Part shown: positions 1-9,867 of the stretch, piece after piece
Layout: each line of letters opens with the position of its first letter
How positions within the stretch are numbered: the first letter of the stretch is position 1
Assembly (NCBI RefSeq): GCF_018343665.1
Contig: NZ_JAGYPM010000001.1
Location: forward strand, 717,239-781,238
From: Cytobacillus citreus
Lineage (GTDB): Bacteria > Bacillota > Bacilli > Bacillales > Cytobacillaceae
Reading direction: 5' to 3'
Length of the DNA stretch: 64,000 nucleotides
Notes under the pieces: generated by a model
The model's database searches: none
Seen by the model: the letters and a program-made list of their open reading frames with translations, nothing else
What the model was told of the DNA's origin: nothing
Program-made: the position numbers and the translations under genes

Positions 1-21
1 AATGCTTAAATCGACAAAGCC

Positions 22-50
22 TTGACAATGAAATTCCACACCTTTACAAT
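22..50 (+). promoter_or_regulatory. SigA promoter of rny
   Basis: TTGACA at 22-27 and TACAAT at 45-50 are separated by 17 bases, close to the vegetative sigma-A consensus. The site lies about 140 bases ahead of the RNase Y gene and is its most likely promoter. Confidence 0.7.
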
Positions 51-188
51 TAAAAATGTATATTTTACATTTTATAATGAATGAAAAAACGTTGAAAAGC
101 CTTTGCGCTGTATGTTGAAAGGACAATATACATGCCGACACTTTAGAAACGTAATACAAACAAGTTCATAGCAAGAGGAGGTGAAATG

Positions 189-1757
189 ATGGATGAGTTA
201 ATATTAGCAATCATCATCTCCAGTTTGCTTGGCCTATTCGTCGGTGCAGTTGTTAGTTATTTTGTTAGTAAGTCCATTGCTCAAGCAAAGATTGCAGGAG
301 CCAAAGATTCTGCAGATTATATTTTGGACGATGCAAACCGTGAAGCAGAAGCTTTAAAGAAAGAAGCTTTGCTAGAGGCAAAGGATGAGATTCACAAGCT
401 TCGTTCTGAAGCGGAGCGTGAAATTCGTGATCGAAGAAATGAACTTCAAAAACAAGAAAATCGTTTACTACAAAAAGAAGAAAATCTTGATCGTAAAGAT
501 GAAACGTTAGATAAACGTGAAACACTTTTAGAGAAGAGGGACGATTCTCTTAACAAAAGACAACAGCATATTGAAGAGATGGAAAGCAAAGTGGACGAGA
601 TGGTACGAGCACAACAAGCTGAGCTGGAACGCATCTCGGGCTTAACTCGTGAAGAGGCAAAGTCCATCATTTTGGAGCGAGTCGAGCAGGAAGTGGCTCA
701 TGATGTCGCGTTAATGATCAAAGAGAGTGAAATTAGAGCGAAAGAGGAAGCCGATAAGAAGGCGAAAGATATTTTGTCACTGGCAATCCAACGATGCGCA
801 GCGGATCATGTTGCGGAGACAACCGTTTCAGTTGTCAATCTTCCTAATGATGAGATGAAAGGTCGGATCATCGGGAGAGAAGGCCGAAATATCCGAACGC
901 TAGAAACACTAACAGGAATTGATCTCATTATTGACGATACTCCAGAAGCAGTCATCTTATCTGGATTTGATCCAATTCGCAGAGAAACTGCCCGCTTAGC
1001 TTTAGACAAGCTTGTTCAGGACGGACGTATTCATCCTGCGCGGATTGAAGAAATGGTTGATAAAGCCCGTCGAGAAGTAGATGAGCATATCCGTGAAATT
1101 GGGGAACAGACAACATTTGAAGTTGGTGTTCATGGACTTCATCCAGATCTCATTAAAATTCTAGGTCGACTTAAATTTAGAACAAGTTATGGCCAGAATG
1201 TATTAAAGCATTCAATGGAAGTAGCTCAATTATCGGGACTTCTTGCTGCTGAATTGGGACAAGATGAAACGTTAGCACGTCGTGCAGGCTTACTCCATGA
1301 TATTGGAAAAGCGATCGACCATGAAGTCGAAGGAAGCCATGTTGAGATCGGGGTTGAGCTTGCGACGAAGTATAAAGAGCACCCAGTTGTCATTAACAGT
1401 ATTGCTTCACATCATGGGGACACTGAGCCGACTTCAATTATTGCAGTTTTAGTAGCTGCAGCTGATGCACTGTCTGCAGCGAGACCTGGAGCAAGAAGAG
1501 AGACTCTTGAAAACTATATTCGACGCCTTGAAAAGCTTGAGGAAATTTCTGAATCTTATGAGGGTGTAGAAAAATCATTTGCTATTCAAGCTGGCCGAGA
1601 AATTCGTATCTTAGTAAAACCAGAGCAAATCGATGATCTTGAAGCACATCGTCTAGCAAGAGATATAAGGAAAAAGATAGAAGAAGAGCTTGATTATCCA
1701 GGACATATTAAAGTAACGGTTATTCGTGAGACACGAGCAGTGGAATATGCAAAATAA
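189..1757 (+). CDS. rny: Ribonuclease Y (endoribonuclease)
   Basis: Membrane-anchored endoribonuclease that starts turnover of many mRNAs. The 522-residue product has an N-terminal membrane segment (about residues 4-26), a long charged coiled coil (about 30-200), a KH RNA-binding domain with [15 protein letters not shown], and an HD domain with the metal-binding [12 protein letters not shown] motif. Length and sequence match B. subtilis Rny closely. Two ATGs lie in tandem at 186 and 189; AGGAGGTGA at 176-184 leaves only 1 base to the first, so 189 is preferred. In many Bacilli rny sits beside ymdB, as here. A strong hairpin terminator follows at once. Confidence 0.97.
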   Translation: MDELILAIIISSLLGLFVGAVVSYFVSKSIAQAKIAGAKDSADYILDDANREAEALKKEALLEAKDEIHKLRSEAEREIRDRRNELQKQENRLLQKEENLDRKDETLDKRETLLEKRDDSLNKRQQHIEEMESKVDEMVRAQQAELERISGLTREEAKSIILERVEQEVAHDVALMIKESEIRAKEEADKKAKDILSLAIQRCAADHVAETTVSVVNLPNDEMKGRIIGREGRNIRTLETLTGIDLIIDDTPEAVILSGFDPIRRETARLALDKLVQDGRIHPARIEEMVDKARREVDEHIREIGEQTTFEVGVHGLHPDLIKILGRLKFRTSYGQNVLKHSMEVAQLSGLLAAELGQDETLARRAGLLHDIGKAIDHEVEGSHVEIGVELATKYKEHPVVINSIASHHGDTEPTSIIAVLVAAADALSAARPGARRETLENYIRRLEKLEEISESYEGVEKSFAIQAGREIRILVKPEQIDDLEAHRLARDIRKKIEEELDYPGHIKVTVIRETRAVEYAK

Positions 1758-1787
1758 AGCGGTGCACTGAGCATCGCTTTATTTTTT
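1756..1787 (+). terminator. Intrinsic terminator after rny
   Basis: A 10-bp stem (AAAGCGGTGC / GCATCGCTTT, one G-U pair) with a 5-base loop is followed by a run of T. It overlaps the rny stop codon. Confidence 0.85.
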
Positions 1788-1858
1788 TGAGTAAAGGAAA
1801 TAAAATAATTAATGGGTGTATGAAACAATCAAGAAATAAACGATGAAGGGAAAAACAC

Positions 1859-2656
1859 ATGAATATATTATTTGTAGGAGATGTAGTAGGCTCCATGGGT
1901 CGTGATATGGTCAAGGAATATGTTCCAAAGCTAAAGGAAAAGTATCGTCCTCAAATTACGATCATTAATGGGGAAAATGCTGCAGGTGGAAAGGGAATAA
2001 CGGAAAAGATTTATCGAGGCTTTTTAGAAACTGGTGCTCAAGCTGTAACATTAGGTAATCACACTTGGGATAATAAGGAAATATTTGAATTTATAGATGA
2101 AGCTAAATATTTAGTTCGCCCCGCTAACTTCCCGGAAGGAAATCCTGGGAAGGGAATTGTATATTTAAAATACAATGCAGAAGAAATTGCCGTTATTAGT
2201 CTTCAAGGACGAACTTTTTTACCTGCTATCGATTGTCCTTTCAGAAAAGCAGAGGAATTGGTACAAGAAGCGAGAAAAAGAACGCCTTTTATTTTTGTAG
2301 ACTTCCATGCTGAAGCTACAAGCGAGAAGCAGGCAATGGGATGGTATCTGGATGGTAAAGTATCTGCAGTAGTTGGAACGCACACGCATGTTCAAACAGC
2401 CGACAATCGTATTTTGCCAGAGGGTACAGCTTTTATGTCTGATGTAGGCATGACAGGTCCGTATGATGGGATTCTGGGTGTTGAAAGAGATGCTGTGATA
2501 AAAAGATTCTTAACGAGTATGCCTGTGAGGTTTGAAGTCCCTAAAGAGGGCCGTGCACAATTGAGTGCTGCATTAATAGATATAGACAATAAAACAGGTA
2601 AAGCAAAAAGAATAGAACGAATATTAATTAATGAAGACCATCCATTTTATTCATAA
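1859..2656 (+). CDS. ymdB: YmdB metallophosphodiesterase
   Basis: Calcineurin-like phosphoesterase of the YmdB family (265 residues), in B. subtilis a cyclic-nucleotide phosphodiesterase that affects biofilm and motility decisions and binds RNase Y. Visible metal-site motifs are GDVVGSMGRD near the N-terminus, NGENA, GNHTWD (about residue 65), DFHAEATSEK and VGTHTHVQTADN. The start is the ATG at 1859, preceded by a purine-rich GATGAAGGGAAA. It lies 100 bases after rny, beyond that gene's terminator, so it may have its own promoter as well as readthrough. Confidence 0.95.
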   Translation: MNILFVGDVVGSMGRDMVKEYVPKLKEKYRPQITIINGENAAGGKGITEKIYRGFLETGAQAVTLGNHTWDNKEIFEFIDEAKYLVRPANFPEGNPGKGIVYLKYNAEEIAVISLQGRTFLPAIDCPFRKAEELVQEARKRTPFIFVDFHAEATSEKQAMGWYLDGKVSAVVGTHTHVQTADNRILPEGTAFMSDVGMTGPYDGILGVERDAVIKRFLTSMPVRFEVPKEGRAQLSAALIDIDNKTGKAKRIERILINEDHPFYS

Positions 2657-2769
2657 AAGAACAGAAAAGTCCATTTGTCGAAAATGATAAAGTGAAACTT
2701 TAATCAGTGGGGGCCGATGTACAGGTCTTCCTATAGACGTTGCCATAGGACGCCCTTATCCCCCACTAG

Positions 2770-3004
2770 CGACGAAAGTCTAGCCATCTCTTCCAGAAGA
2801 CAAAGAACGTCTTCTTACAGGGCACGTCTTTTGCTGTCACGCTAATCATTCTTCTACACATTTCGATCAAGCCTCCTTGCAAGGTAAAGAACACCTTTTA
2901 GACTTTTTTTGTTGCCAGAGGCTGAGCACAAAGGAAAGCTTCTGGGAATAATTATCGCAAAAGCAATTGTCCTTATATTATCCGAAAGCTTTTAGGCTTT
3001 TTTT
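2770..3004. repeat. Diverged intergenic repeat, copy 1
   Basis: This non-coding stretch after ymdB shares ordered blocks with 10045-10283: GTCTAGCCA, then CCAGAAGACAAAGAACGTCT, then a CGTCTT..TGCTGTC block, TTTCGATCAA, AAGGTAAAGAACACCTTT, GAGCACAAAGGAAAGCTTCT, TTGTCCTT and a CCGAA..GC end. AGAAGAC/GTCTTCT and AAGGT/ACCTT are small inverted repeats within it. It resembles the mobile intergenic repeats common in Bacillus genomes that end in AAGGCGCTTGCGC. No credible ORF lies in 2657-3087. Confidence 0.7.
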
Positions 3005-3241
3005 ATGTTTCCTCCTTTATTTTGTCCAAGCCGGAATATGTGAATAAAAAACTGAATATAGTAGCAATGGAATGATATATACCTAATATGTTCATTTCCA
3101 AAAAAGCTATACAAAGTTGCTTGTTACCTTTGCCTGTGGTTTTCAGTTTATTTCTTTGTTGCATTGTAGTCTGCAAATCAAAGGAAAGGGAGCGGCTAGG
3201 TTATGAACATGCGGGAGGGATAAAACAAGGAGGAGCTAGGA

Positions 3242-3502
3242 ATGGAAATATTAAAAGTTTCAGCAAAATCTAATCCTAATTCTGTAGCAGGTGCGCTTGC
3301 AGGTGTTTTGCGCGAAAGAGGCGGAGCTGAGATCCAGGCGATTGGTGCAGGTGCATTAAACCAGGCGGTAAAGGCAGTAGCTATCGCAAGAGGATTTGTA
3401 GCGCCTAGCGGAGTGGATTTGATTTGTATCCCAGCATTTACAGATATTAAAATTGATGGGGAAGAACGAACAGCAATAAAGCTGATTGTGGAACCTAGAT
3501 GA
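3242..3502 (+). CDS. spoVS: Stage V sporulation protein S
   Basis: SpoVS, an 86-residue Alba-like protein needed for normal sporulation progress and coat assembly in B. subtilis. The whole length matches the near-invariant family: MEILKVSAKSNPNSVAGALA at the N-terminus, and FTDIKIDGEERTAIKLIVEP at the C-terminus. The start follows AAGGAGGAGCTAGGA at 3228-3241, an excellent ribosome binding site. It stands alone between the repeat and its own terminator. In the family, expression depends on sigma-H; I did not identify a promoter with confidence. Confidence 0.97.
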   Translation: MEILKVSAKSNPNSVAGALAGVLRERGGAEIQAIGAGALNQAVKAVAIARGFVAPSGVDLICIPAFTDIKIDGEERTAIKLIVEPR

Positions 3503-3525
3503 TGTAATGAGATGATTAATAGGGG

Positions 3526-3558
3526 CCTGTTTGCAAATATAGCAAACAGGTTTTTTTT
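3526..3558 (+). terminator. Intrinsic terminator after spoVS
   Basis: Perfect 9-bp stem CCTGTTTGC / GCAAACAGG with a 7-base loop, followed by eight T. Confidence 0.92.
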
Positions 3559-3675
3559 AGATAGGAACAATTATAGTCAACTTAATTATTATATTTTTAT
3601 TAAACATAAAATATTCACATTTTCGCCAATAATTAGTCGGAAAGGGTTGCTTTTTTTAAGACTTAGGTCTAGAAT

Positions 3676-3689
3676 TGAAAGCGTTTAGT
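3676..3689 (+). promoter_or_regulatory. Possible cre (CcpA) site upstream of korAB
   Basis: TGAAAGCGTTTAGT matches the catabolite-responsive element consensus TGWAANCGNTNWCA at 12 of 14 positions. It lies 113 bases before the oxidoreductase start. No clear sigma-A promoter could be assigned between it and the gene. Confidence 0.4.
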
Positions 3690-3802
3690 ACCCAATCAAA
3701 ATTTTTACATATTGCCTTTTTTATTATTTTGAATGAGTGCTACACTTATTTAAATTAAACGTTTTTACATATCTTTTTAACGTATCCAAAGGGGTGTAAG
3801 TC

Positions 3803-5539
3803 ATGATCAATCAACTTTCGTGGAAAGTTGGCGGGCAGCAAGGTGAAGGTATAGAAAGCACTGGAGAAATATTCTCTATCGCGTTAAACCGGTTAGGCTA
3901 CTACTTGTATGGATACCGCCATTTCTCATCTCGTATTAAAGGCGGTCATACAAACAATAAGATCCGTGTAAGCACTACTCAAGTTAGGTCCATCTCAGAC
4001 GACCTTGATATTTTGGTAGCATTTGATCAAGAAACAATCGATTTAAATTATAAGGAACTTCATGATAAAGGTGTTATCATTGCTGATGCAAAATTCAGTC
4101 CTATTAAGTCTGAAGATACAGAGGCTAAAATGTATGCAGTTCCATTTACAGATTTAGCAACTGAACTCGGGACATCCCTTATGAAAAACATGGTTGCTGT
4201 TGGTGCAACTTGCGCAGTGCTGAACTTAGATATTAGCGTATTTGAAGAAGTAGTTCAAGAGATATTTGGCAAAAAAGGACAACAAGTTGTTGATAAAAAT
4301 ATGGAAGCCGTAAAAGCGGGCTTTGATTTTATGAAAGAAAATCTTGGAGATACTGCAGAATTAATGGAGCTTGAAAAAGCGGATGGCAAGCAACGCTTGT
4401 TCATGATTGGTAACGATGCAATTGCTTTAGGTGCTCTTGCTGGAGGTTGCCGTTTCATGGCTGCATATCCTATTACACCAGCTTCAGAAATCATGGAATA
4501 TTTAATTGCAAAGCTGCCTCCACTGGGCGGAGCAGTCATTCAGACTGAAGATGAAATTGCTGCAGTTACAATGGCAATTGGAGCAAACTATGGTGGAGTA
4601 CGTGCTCTAACTGCATCGGCAGGACCTGGTTTATCATTGAAAATGGAGGCAATAGGCTTATCTGGTATCACAGAAACTCCATTAGTAATAGTTGATACAC
4701 AGCGTGGCGGTCCTTCAACAGGAATGCCGACAAAGCAGGAGCAATCTGACTTAATGGCAATGATTTACGGTACTCATGGTGAAATTCCAAAGATTGTTTT
4801 AGCACCAAGTACTGTTCAAGAAGCATTCTATGATACAGCAGAAGCATTTAACCTTGCAGAAGAGTATCAATGTCCTGTCATTGTCCTATCTGACCTTCAG
4901 CTTTCTTTAGGTAAGCAAACTGTTGAGCCGCTAGAATTTGATCAAATTGAAATTCGCCGTGGTAAGCTTTTAACAGGTGAATTACCAGAAGTTGAAAATA
5001 AGGGCTACTTTAAGCGTTATGAAGTAACAGAAGATGGCATATCTCCACGAGTAATTCCTGGTATGAAAAATGGAATTCACCATGTAACAGGTGTTGAGCA
5101 TGATGAAACAGGAAAGCCATCAGAATCTGCTGCAAACCGTAAAGCACAAATGGATAAGCGATTCCGTAAGATTGAAAATATTAAATTCAATACACCGGTT
5201 TATAAAAATGCTCCACATGAAGAGTCAGATATATTAATTGTTGGCTTCAACTCAACACGTGGTGCAATAGAGGAAGCTGTAGGTCGACTTGAAAAAGATG
5301 GATTAAAAGTTAACCATGCACAAGTACGTTTAATTCATCCGTTCCCAACGGAAGAATTACTGCCGCTCGTAAAATCTGCTAAAAAGATTGTTGTTGTTGA
5401 AAACAACGCAACTGGGCAATTGGCAAATATTATGAAGATGAATGTCGGACATGCTGAGAAGATTCAAAAATTATTAAAGTACGACGGAAATCCATTCTTG
5501 CCACAAGAAATTTACACAAATTGCAAGGAGTTGTTCTAA
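3803..5539 (+). CDS. korA: 2-oxoacid:ferredoxin oxidoreductase, alpha subunit (gamma-alpha fusion)
   Basis: Large subunit of a coenzyme-A-dependent 2-oxoacid:ferredoxin oxidoreductase (probably 2-oxoglutarate), which makes acyl-CoA, CO2 and reduced ferredoxin. The 578 residues begin with the gamma domain (VGGQQGEGIESTGEI, HFSSRIKGGHTN), followed from about residue 200 by the pyrimidine-binding alpha domain (AYPITPASEIMEYL, TASAGPGLSLKMEAIGL, DTQRGGPSTGMPTKQEQ), then a transketolase C-terminal-like domain. This gamma-alpha fusion is the usual form in Bacilli. The stop abuts the korB start (TAAATG), so the two genes form a transcription and translation unit. 2-oxoglutarate versus pyruvate specificity cannot be read from the sequence. 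Confidence 0.93.
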   Translation: MINQLSWKVGGQQGEGIESTGEIFSIALNRLGYYLYGYRHFSSRIKGGHTNNKIRVSTTQVRSISDDLDILVAFDQETIDLNYKELHDKGVIIADAKFSPIKSEDTEAKMYAVPFTDLATELGTSLMKNMVAVGATCAVLNLDISVFEEVVQEIFGKKGQQVVDKNMEAVKAGFDFMKENLGDTAELMELEKADGKQRLFMIGNDAIALGALAGGCRFMAAYPITPASEIMEYLIAKLPPLGGAVIQTEDEIAAVTMAIGANYGGVRALTASAGPGLSLKMEAIGLSGITETPLVIVDTQRGGPSTGMPTKQEQSDLMAMIYGTHGEIPKIVLAPSTVQEAFYDTAEAFNLAEEYQCPVIVLSDLQLSLGKQTVEPLEFDQIEIRRGKLLTGELPEVENKGYFKRYEVTEDGISPRVIPGMKNGIHHVTGVEHDETGKPSESAANRKAQMDKRFRKIENIKFNTPVYKNAPHEESDILIVGFNSTRGAIEEAVGRLEKDGLKVNHAQVRLIHPFPTEELLPLVKSAKKIVVVENNATGQLANIMKMNVGHAEKIQKLLKYDGNPFLPQEIYTNCKELF

Positions 5540-6406
5540 ATGGCAACATTTAAAGATTTTCGAAATAATGTAAAACCAAACTGGTGCCCTGGCTGTGGAG
5601 ACTTCTCTGTGCAAGCGGCAATCCAGCGTGCGGCTGCAAATGTTGGTCTAGAGCCTGACAATCTAGCTGTGATTTCAGGTATCGGATGTTCAGGACGTAT
5701 TTCCGGTTATATTAATTCATATGGCTTACATGGTATTCATGGCCGTTCTCTTCCAATTGCTCAAGGAGTGAAAATGGCAAATCGTGATTTAACTGTTATC
5801 GCTTCTGGTGGTGATGGTGATGGATTTGCAATTGGTATGGGTCATACAATTCATGCGATTCGTCGTAATGTGAATATTACTTATATCGTAATGGATAACC
5901 AAATTTATGGATTAACAAAAGGTCAAACTTCACCTCGGTCAGCAGCTGGTTTCAAAACAAAATCAACTCCTGAAGGTTCAGTTGAGCAAGCAATTGCCCC
6001 AATGGAAATGGCATTAACAGCAGGTGCGACCTTTGTAGCTCAAAGTTTCTCTACTGATCTTAAGGATTTAACAGCATTAATTGAAGAAGGGATAAAACAT
6101 GACGGATTCTCTTTAATTAATGTTTTCAGTCCATGTGTAACTTACAATAAAGTTAATACATATGATTGGTTTAAAGAGAATTTAACTAAGCTTAGCGATA
6201 TTGAAGGGTATGATTCTTCTAACCGTGCAATGGCAATGCAAACATTAATGAAGCATAACGGCTTAGTAACAGGATTAATTTATCAAGATACTGAGCGTAA
6301 ATCATATCAAGAACTGTTAAAAGGTTATTCAGAAACGCCATTAACTCAAGCTGATCTTAAATTAGATCAAACATACTTTGATAAATTAGTGGAAGAATTT
6401 ATGTAA
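5540..6406 (+). CDS. korB: 2-oxoacid:ferredoxin oxidoreductase, beta subunit
   Basis: Thiamine-diphosphate and iron-sulfur-binding small subunit, partner of KorA. The 288 residues contain the N-terminal NWCPGCGDF cysteine motif, GIGCSGR, and the ThDP/Mg site GGDGDGFAIGMGH with VMDNQIYGLTKGQTSP. Its start follows the korA stop with no gap. A strong terminator lies 40 bases after the stop, so korAB is a two-gene operon. The B. subtilis 168 genome does not have it, while many other Bacilli do. Confidence 0.94.
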   Translation: MATFKDFRNNVKPNWCPGCGDFSVQAAIQRAAANVGLEPDNLAVISGIGCSGRISGYINSYGLHGIHGRSLPIAQGVKMANRDLTVIASGGDGDGFAIGMGHTIHAIRRNVNITYIVMDNQIYGLTKGQTSPRSAAGFKTKSTPEGSVEQAIAPMEMALTAGATFVAQSFSTDLKDLTALIEEGIKHDGFSLINVFSPCVTYNKVNTYDWFKENLTKLSDIEGYDSSNRAMAMQTLMKHNGLVTGLIYQDTERKSYQELLKGYSETPLTQADLKLDQTYFDKLVEEFM

Positions 6407-6445
6407 GAAATTGTGCTCCGTCCTAACGGTGCATGAAATACTATG

Positions 6446-6478
6446 AGAAGAAGCCTCAATTTTAGGCTTCTTCTTTTT
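6446..6478 (+). terminator. Intrinsic terminator after korAB
   Basis: 11-bp perfect stem AGAAGAAGCCT / AGGCTTCTTCT with a 7-base loop and a short T tract. The following 6480-6736 contains no gene that I can support. Confidence 0.88.
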
Positions 6479-6736
6479 AGCTAATAGGAATGTTTAAGTT
6501 TATTAACGTACTAAAGTGAAGTGTGTGTTCAATTAAATATCCGCTAATAAGATCGCATAAGGAAAACTAAGGCATTCGCCAAGTTTTTCTAATGTATAAT
6601 TTTCTTTTGTGATCTTTTTAGTAGAGTGATTGTTATCACGTACAAAACGATAAAGTTCTTATAAGCTTATGAATTGTGGGTTGTTTAGAAAAAGAAGTAA
6701 AAGGGACTGTTTAGAGGCTTTGTAACAGGTTTTCTA

Positions 6737-6765
6737 TTGTTTTAAAAGCGTAAAGGCTATATACT
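6737..6765 (+). promoter_or_regulatory. Probable SigA promoter of miaB-ricA
   Basis: TTGTTT at 6737-6742 and TATACT at 6760-6765 are 17 bases apart and lie about 105 bases ahead of miaB. A second -10-like TATAAT lies just downstream at 6768-6773 but lacks a spaced -35. Confidence 0.45.
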
Positions 6766-6870
6766 ATTATAATGTGTATAACTTTCTTCTCCCAATAACG
6801 AACTTTAATAAAAAAAGTGAATATATATGTTTATTCTCTTAGGCCATTAATAAAGAAAGGGGATCAAAAT

Positions 6871-8415
6871 ATGAATGAAAAACAAAGAGTTGAAGGACAA
6901 CAAGTGACTACTGCAAATCCATCGGACAAAAAATCCGAAAAGGATTACAGTAAATATTTTGAATCGGTTTATACACCACCTTCATTAAAAGACGCGAAAA
7001 AACGCGGAAAAGAAGAAGTGAAGTATCAGAAAGATTTTAATATCCCAGAAGAATTCCGAGGTATGGGAAATAAACGCAAATTTTATATCCGCACATATGG
7101 CTGTCAAATGAATGAACATGATACTGAAGTAATGGCTGGTATCTTTTTAGCACTTGGCTATGAGCTTACAGATACGGTAGACGATGCAAATGTCATTTTA
7201 TTAAATACATGTGCGATTCGTGAAAATGCCGAGAATAAGGTATTTGGAGAGCTCGGCCATTTAAAGCATTTGAAGAGAGAAAGACCAGACCTATTAATAG
7301 GTGTTTGTGGTTGTATGTCACAAGAAGAATCGGTTGTTAATAAAATATTAAAAACTTACACTCAAGTAGATATGATTTTTGGAACTCATAATATTCACCG
7401 TTTGCCAAATATTTTACATGAAGCCTATTTGTCGAAAGAAATGGTCGTTGAAGTATGGTCAAAAGAGGGAGATGTTATAGAAAATCTTCCAAAGGTACGT
7501 CGAGGTAATATTAAGGCATGGGTTAATATTATGTATGGCTGCGATAAGTTCTGTACGTACTGTATTGTTCCATATACACGCGGTAAAGAGCGGAGCCGCA
7601 GGCCAGAAGATATTATTCAAGAGGTAAGACAATTAGCAGCTCAAGGCTATCAAGAAATAACTCTTCTAGGTCAAAATGTGAATGCATATGGAAAAGACAT
7701 TGAAGATATGAAGTATGGTCTTGGTGATTTAATGGATGAGATTCGTAAGATTGATATCCCTCGAATTCGTTTTACTACGAGCCATCCACGTGATTTTGAT
7801 GATCACCTTATTGAAGTATTAGCTAAAGGCGGCAATCTATTGGAGCATATTCACCTGCCAGTTCAATCAGGCTCTACTGATATTCTAAAAATCATGGCAC
7901 GTAAATACACAAGAGAGCAATATTTAGAACTTGTTAGAAAAATCAAGGCTGCGATTCCAAATGCGTCATTTACAACAGATATTATTGTCGGCTATCCAAA
8001 TGAAACAGAGGAACAATTCGAAGAAACGCTGTCACTATATCGTGAGGTAGGCTATGAATCTGCCTATACATTCATTTATTCTCCACGTGAGGGTACACCA
8101 GCAGCTAAAATGCAGGACAATGTTCCAATGGAAGTGAAGAAGGAACGTTTACAGCGACTGAATGCTATTGTTAATGAGCTTTCTGCTGAGGCAATGAAGA
8201 AATATCAAGATAAAACCGTAGAAGTATTAGTAGAAGGTGAAAGTAAAAATAATCCTGAAGTGTTAGCAGGCTATACTAGAAAAAATAAGCTTGTAAACTT
8301 CATTGGACCGAAATCTGCAATTGGAAAGATTGTAAAAGTAAAAATTACTGATGCTAAAACATGGTCATTAAACGGAGAAATGATTGAAGAATTAGATGCT
8401 GTAGAGGTGGAGTAG
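6871..8415 (+). CDS. miaB: tRNA-2-methylthio-N6-isopentenyladenosine synthase
   Basis: Radical-SAM methylthiotransferase that adds the methylthio group to i6A37 of tRNAs. 514 residues: a basic N-terminal extension typical of Bacillus MiaB ([20 protein letters not shown]), the UPF0004 domain with three cysteines ([30 protein letters not shown]), the radical-SAM cluster motif [16 protein letters not shown], and a C-terminal TRAM domain. The reading frame extends upstream to 6817, but AAGAAAGGGGATCAAAAT directly before the ATG at 6871 fixes this start. Its substrate is made by MiaA, encoded at 24.2 kb. It is directly followed by ricA. Confidence 0.96.
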   Translation: MNEKQRVEGQQVTTANPSDKKSEKDYSKYFESVYTPPSLKDAKKRGKEEVKYQKDFNIPEEFRGMGNKRKFYIRTYGCQMNEHDTEVMAGIFLALGYELTDTVDDANVILLNTCAIRENAENKVFGELGHLKHLKRERPDLLIGVCGCMSQEESVVNKILKTYTQVDMIFGTHNIHRLPNILHEAYLSKEMVVEVWSKEGDVIENLPKVRRGNIKAWVNIMYGCDKFCTYCIVPYTRGKERSRRPEDIIQEVRQLAAQGYQEITLLGQNVNAYGKDIEDMKYGLGDLMDEIRKIDIPRIRFTTSHPRDFDDHLIEVLAKGGNLLEHIHLPVQSGSTDILKIMARKYTREQYLELVRKIKAAIPNASFTTDIIVGYPNETEEQFEETLSLYREVGYESAYTFIYSPREGTPAAKMQDNVPMEVKKERLQRLNAIVNELSAEAMKKYQDKTVEVLVEGESKNNPEVLAGYTRKNKLVNFIGPKSAIGKIVKVKITDAKTWSLNGEMIEELDAVEVE

Positions 8416-8844
8416 ATGGCTAAGTATACAAAGGACGATATCGTTGCCGGTGCAAAGGAGCTTGCACAAATGATTGCTGAAACGGAAGAAGTAGATTTTT
8501 TTAAACGTGCTGAAGCTCAAATTCAAGAAAACGAGAAGGTTCGTTCAACTATTTCTAATATTAAGGGATTACAAAAGCAAGCTGTAAACCTGCAGCATTT
8601 TGGAAAACAAGAAGCATTAAAAAAGACAGAAGATAAAATTGAAGCACTCCAAAATGAATTAGATGAAATTCCAGTTGTTCAGGAATTTAAACAATCTCAA
8701 TTAGAAGTAAATGAATTGCTGCAATTAGTAGCATCTGCAATTTCAAACGCGGTAACAGATGAAATCATTACTTCTACAGCTGGAAACTTATTGAGCGGAG
8801 AAACGGGATCACAAATAAAAAATAGCAGCTGTTCACATCATTAA
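8416..8844 (+). CDS. ricA: RicA/YmcA regulator of RNA processing and biofilm
   Basis: Com_YlbF-family protein of 142 residues, all alpha-helical. With RicF (YlbF) and RicT (YaaT) it forms the iron-sulfur Y-complex that in B. subtilis directs RNase Y cleavage and promotes competence, sporulation and biofilm formation. The sequence closely follows YmcA (for example TEEVDFFKRAEAQI and LQKQAVNLQHFGKQEAL). The C-terminus keeps a single cysteine before a His pair (NSSCSHH). It starts immediately after the miaB stop, which suggests coupled translation. Its RNase partner is encoded at the start of the window. Confidence 0.93.
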   Translation: MAKYTKDDIVAGAKELAQMIAETEEVDFFKRAEAQIQENEKVRSTISNIKGLQKQAVNLQHFGKQEALKKTEDKIEALQNELDEIPVVQEFKQSQLEVNELLQLVASAISNAVTDEIITSTAGNLLSGETGSQIKNSSCSHH

Positions 8845-8860
8845 AAGAATAATTAATAAA

Positions 8861-8899
8861 AGAACCCTGGGACTGATGATCAGTCCCAGGGTTCTTTTA
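8861..8899 (+). terminator. Intrinsic terminator after miaB-ricA
   Basis: A 16-bp perfect stem (AGAACCCTGGGACTGA and its complement) with a 3-base loop, then TTTTA. The 320 bases from here to cotE hold no ORF that I can support. The cotE promoter, expected to be sporulation-specific, is not identifiable with confidence. Confidence 0.9.
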
Positions 8900-9222
8900 A
8901 TATATAAAAAAGGAGGTAATGTGGCCTTGGTTTGGGTTGTGGAGGCCATATTTTATTTCTAATTTTATTATATTTATAAGTGGCCGAGCTGTATCGGCAT
9001 TTGATTTAGGACAAACACATATTTTTACGAACTCTTTAATACTTTGAATACCATTTTAAAATGTAATAAAGGACAGTAACCTACAGACCGGAACAATTGC
9101 CCTGAAAATGCATATTATGAATTATGCTAATACATTTACCTAACATTCATCAAGAATTATCGCACACTAGTCTAATATCCCGCATAGGATGAAATGAAAA
9201 TGAATGAGGAGGTTCGCTCGCA

Positions 9223-9777
9223 ATGGGAGAATACAGAGAGATTATAACCAAAGCGGTCGTAGCGAAAGGACGGAAGTTTACGCAGTCCAATCATACGATT
9301 TGCCCTAAACACAATCCTTCAAGCATTCTTGGCTGCTGGATAATAAACCATAAGTACGAGGCGAAAAAGGTCGGGAAAACAGTCGAAGTTTGCGGCACTT
9401 ATGACATTAACGTTTGGTATTCCTTAGACAATAACACAAAAACAGAAGTTGTTACTGAACGTGTTGAATATAAAGATGTCATTAAACTAAAATACCGTGA
9501 CCCGGATTGTTTAGATGATCATGAGGTAATCGCACGCGTATTACAACAGCCAAACTGCAGTGAATGTGTCATTTCCCCTAACGGAAATAAAATCATCGTT
9601 CATGTAGAGAGAGAATTCCTCGTTGAAGTCATCGGAGAAACAAAGGTATGCGTGTCTGTTCATCATGGAAAATGCGATTGTGATGATGATGATGATGATG
9701 AGTGGGGATTAGATGTCGATGATGAGGAATTTGAAGATTTGAATCCTGATTTCTTAGTTGGAGACGAAGAGGAATAG
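9223..9777 (+). CDS. cotE: Spore outer coat morphogenetic protein CotE
   Basis: CotE organises the outer spore coat (and exosporium attachment in the B. cereus group). The 184 residues match the family from [20 protein letters not shown] onward, with the conserved [17 protein letters not shown] core and the acidic C-terminus (a run of about seven Asp encoded by a GAT repeat, then an Asp/Glu-rich tail), the region reported to mediate coat-protein interactions in B. subtilis. The ATG follows GAGGAGG at 9206-9212. The miaB-ricA-cotE-mutS order is conserved in B. subtilis. Synthesis is expected in the mother cell. Confidence 0.97.
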   Translation: MGEYREIITKAVVAKGRKFTQSNHTICPKHNPSSILGCWIINHKYEAKKVGKTVEVCGTYDINVWYSLDNNTKTEVVTERVEYKDVIKLKYRDPDCLDDHEVIARVLQQPNCSECVISPNGNKIIVHVEREFLVEVIGETKVCVSVHHGKCDCDDDDDDEWGLDVDDEEFEDLNPDFLVGDEEE

Positions 9778-9780
9778 AAA

Positions 9781-9808
9781 AACTAGGAGGTTTGCTTCCT
9801 AGTTTTTT
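9781..9808 (+). terminator. Intrinsic terminator after cotE
   Basis: AACTAGG / CCTAGTT stem followed by TTTTTT, three bases after the cotE stop. Confidence 0.85.
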
Positions 9809-9867
9809 CTTTGTTGTATAGGAAATTATAATTTTCGCTATCTGTTGATAACTTGAGATATAGTTTA

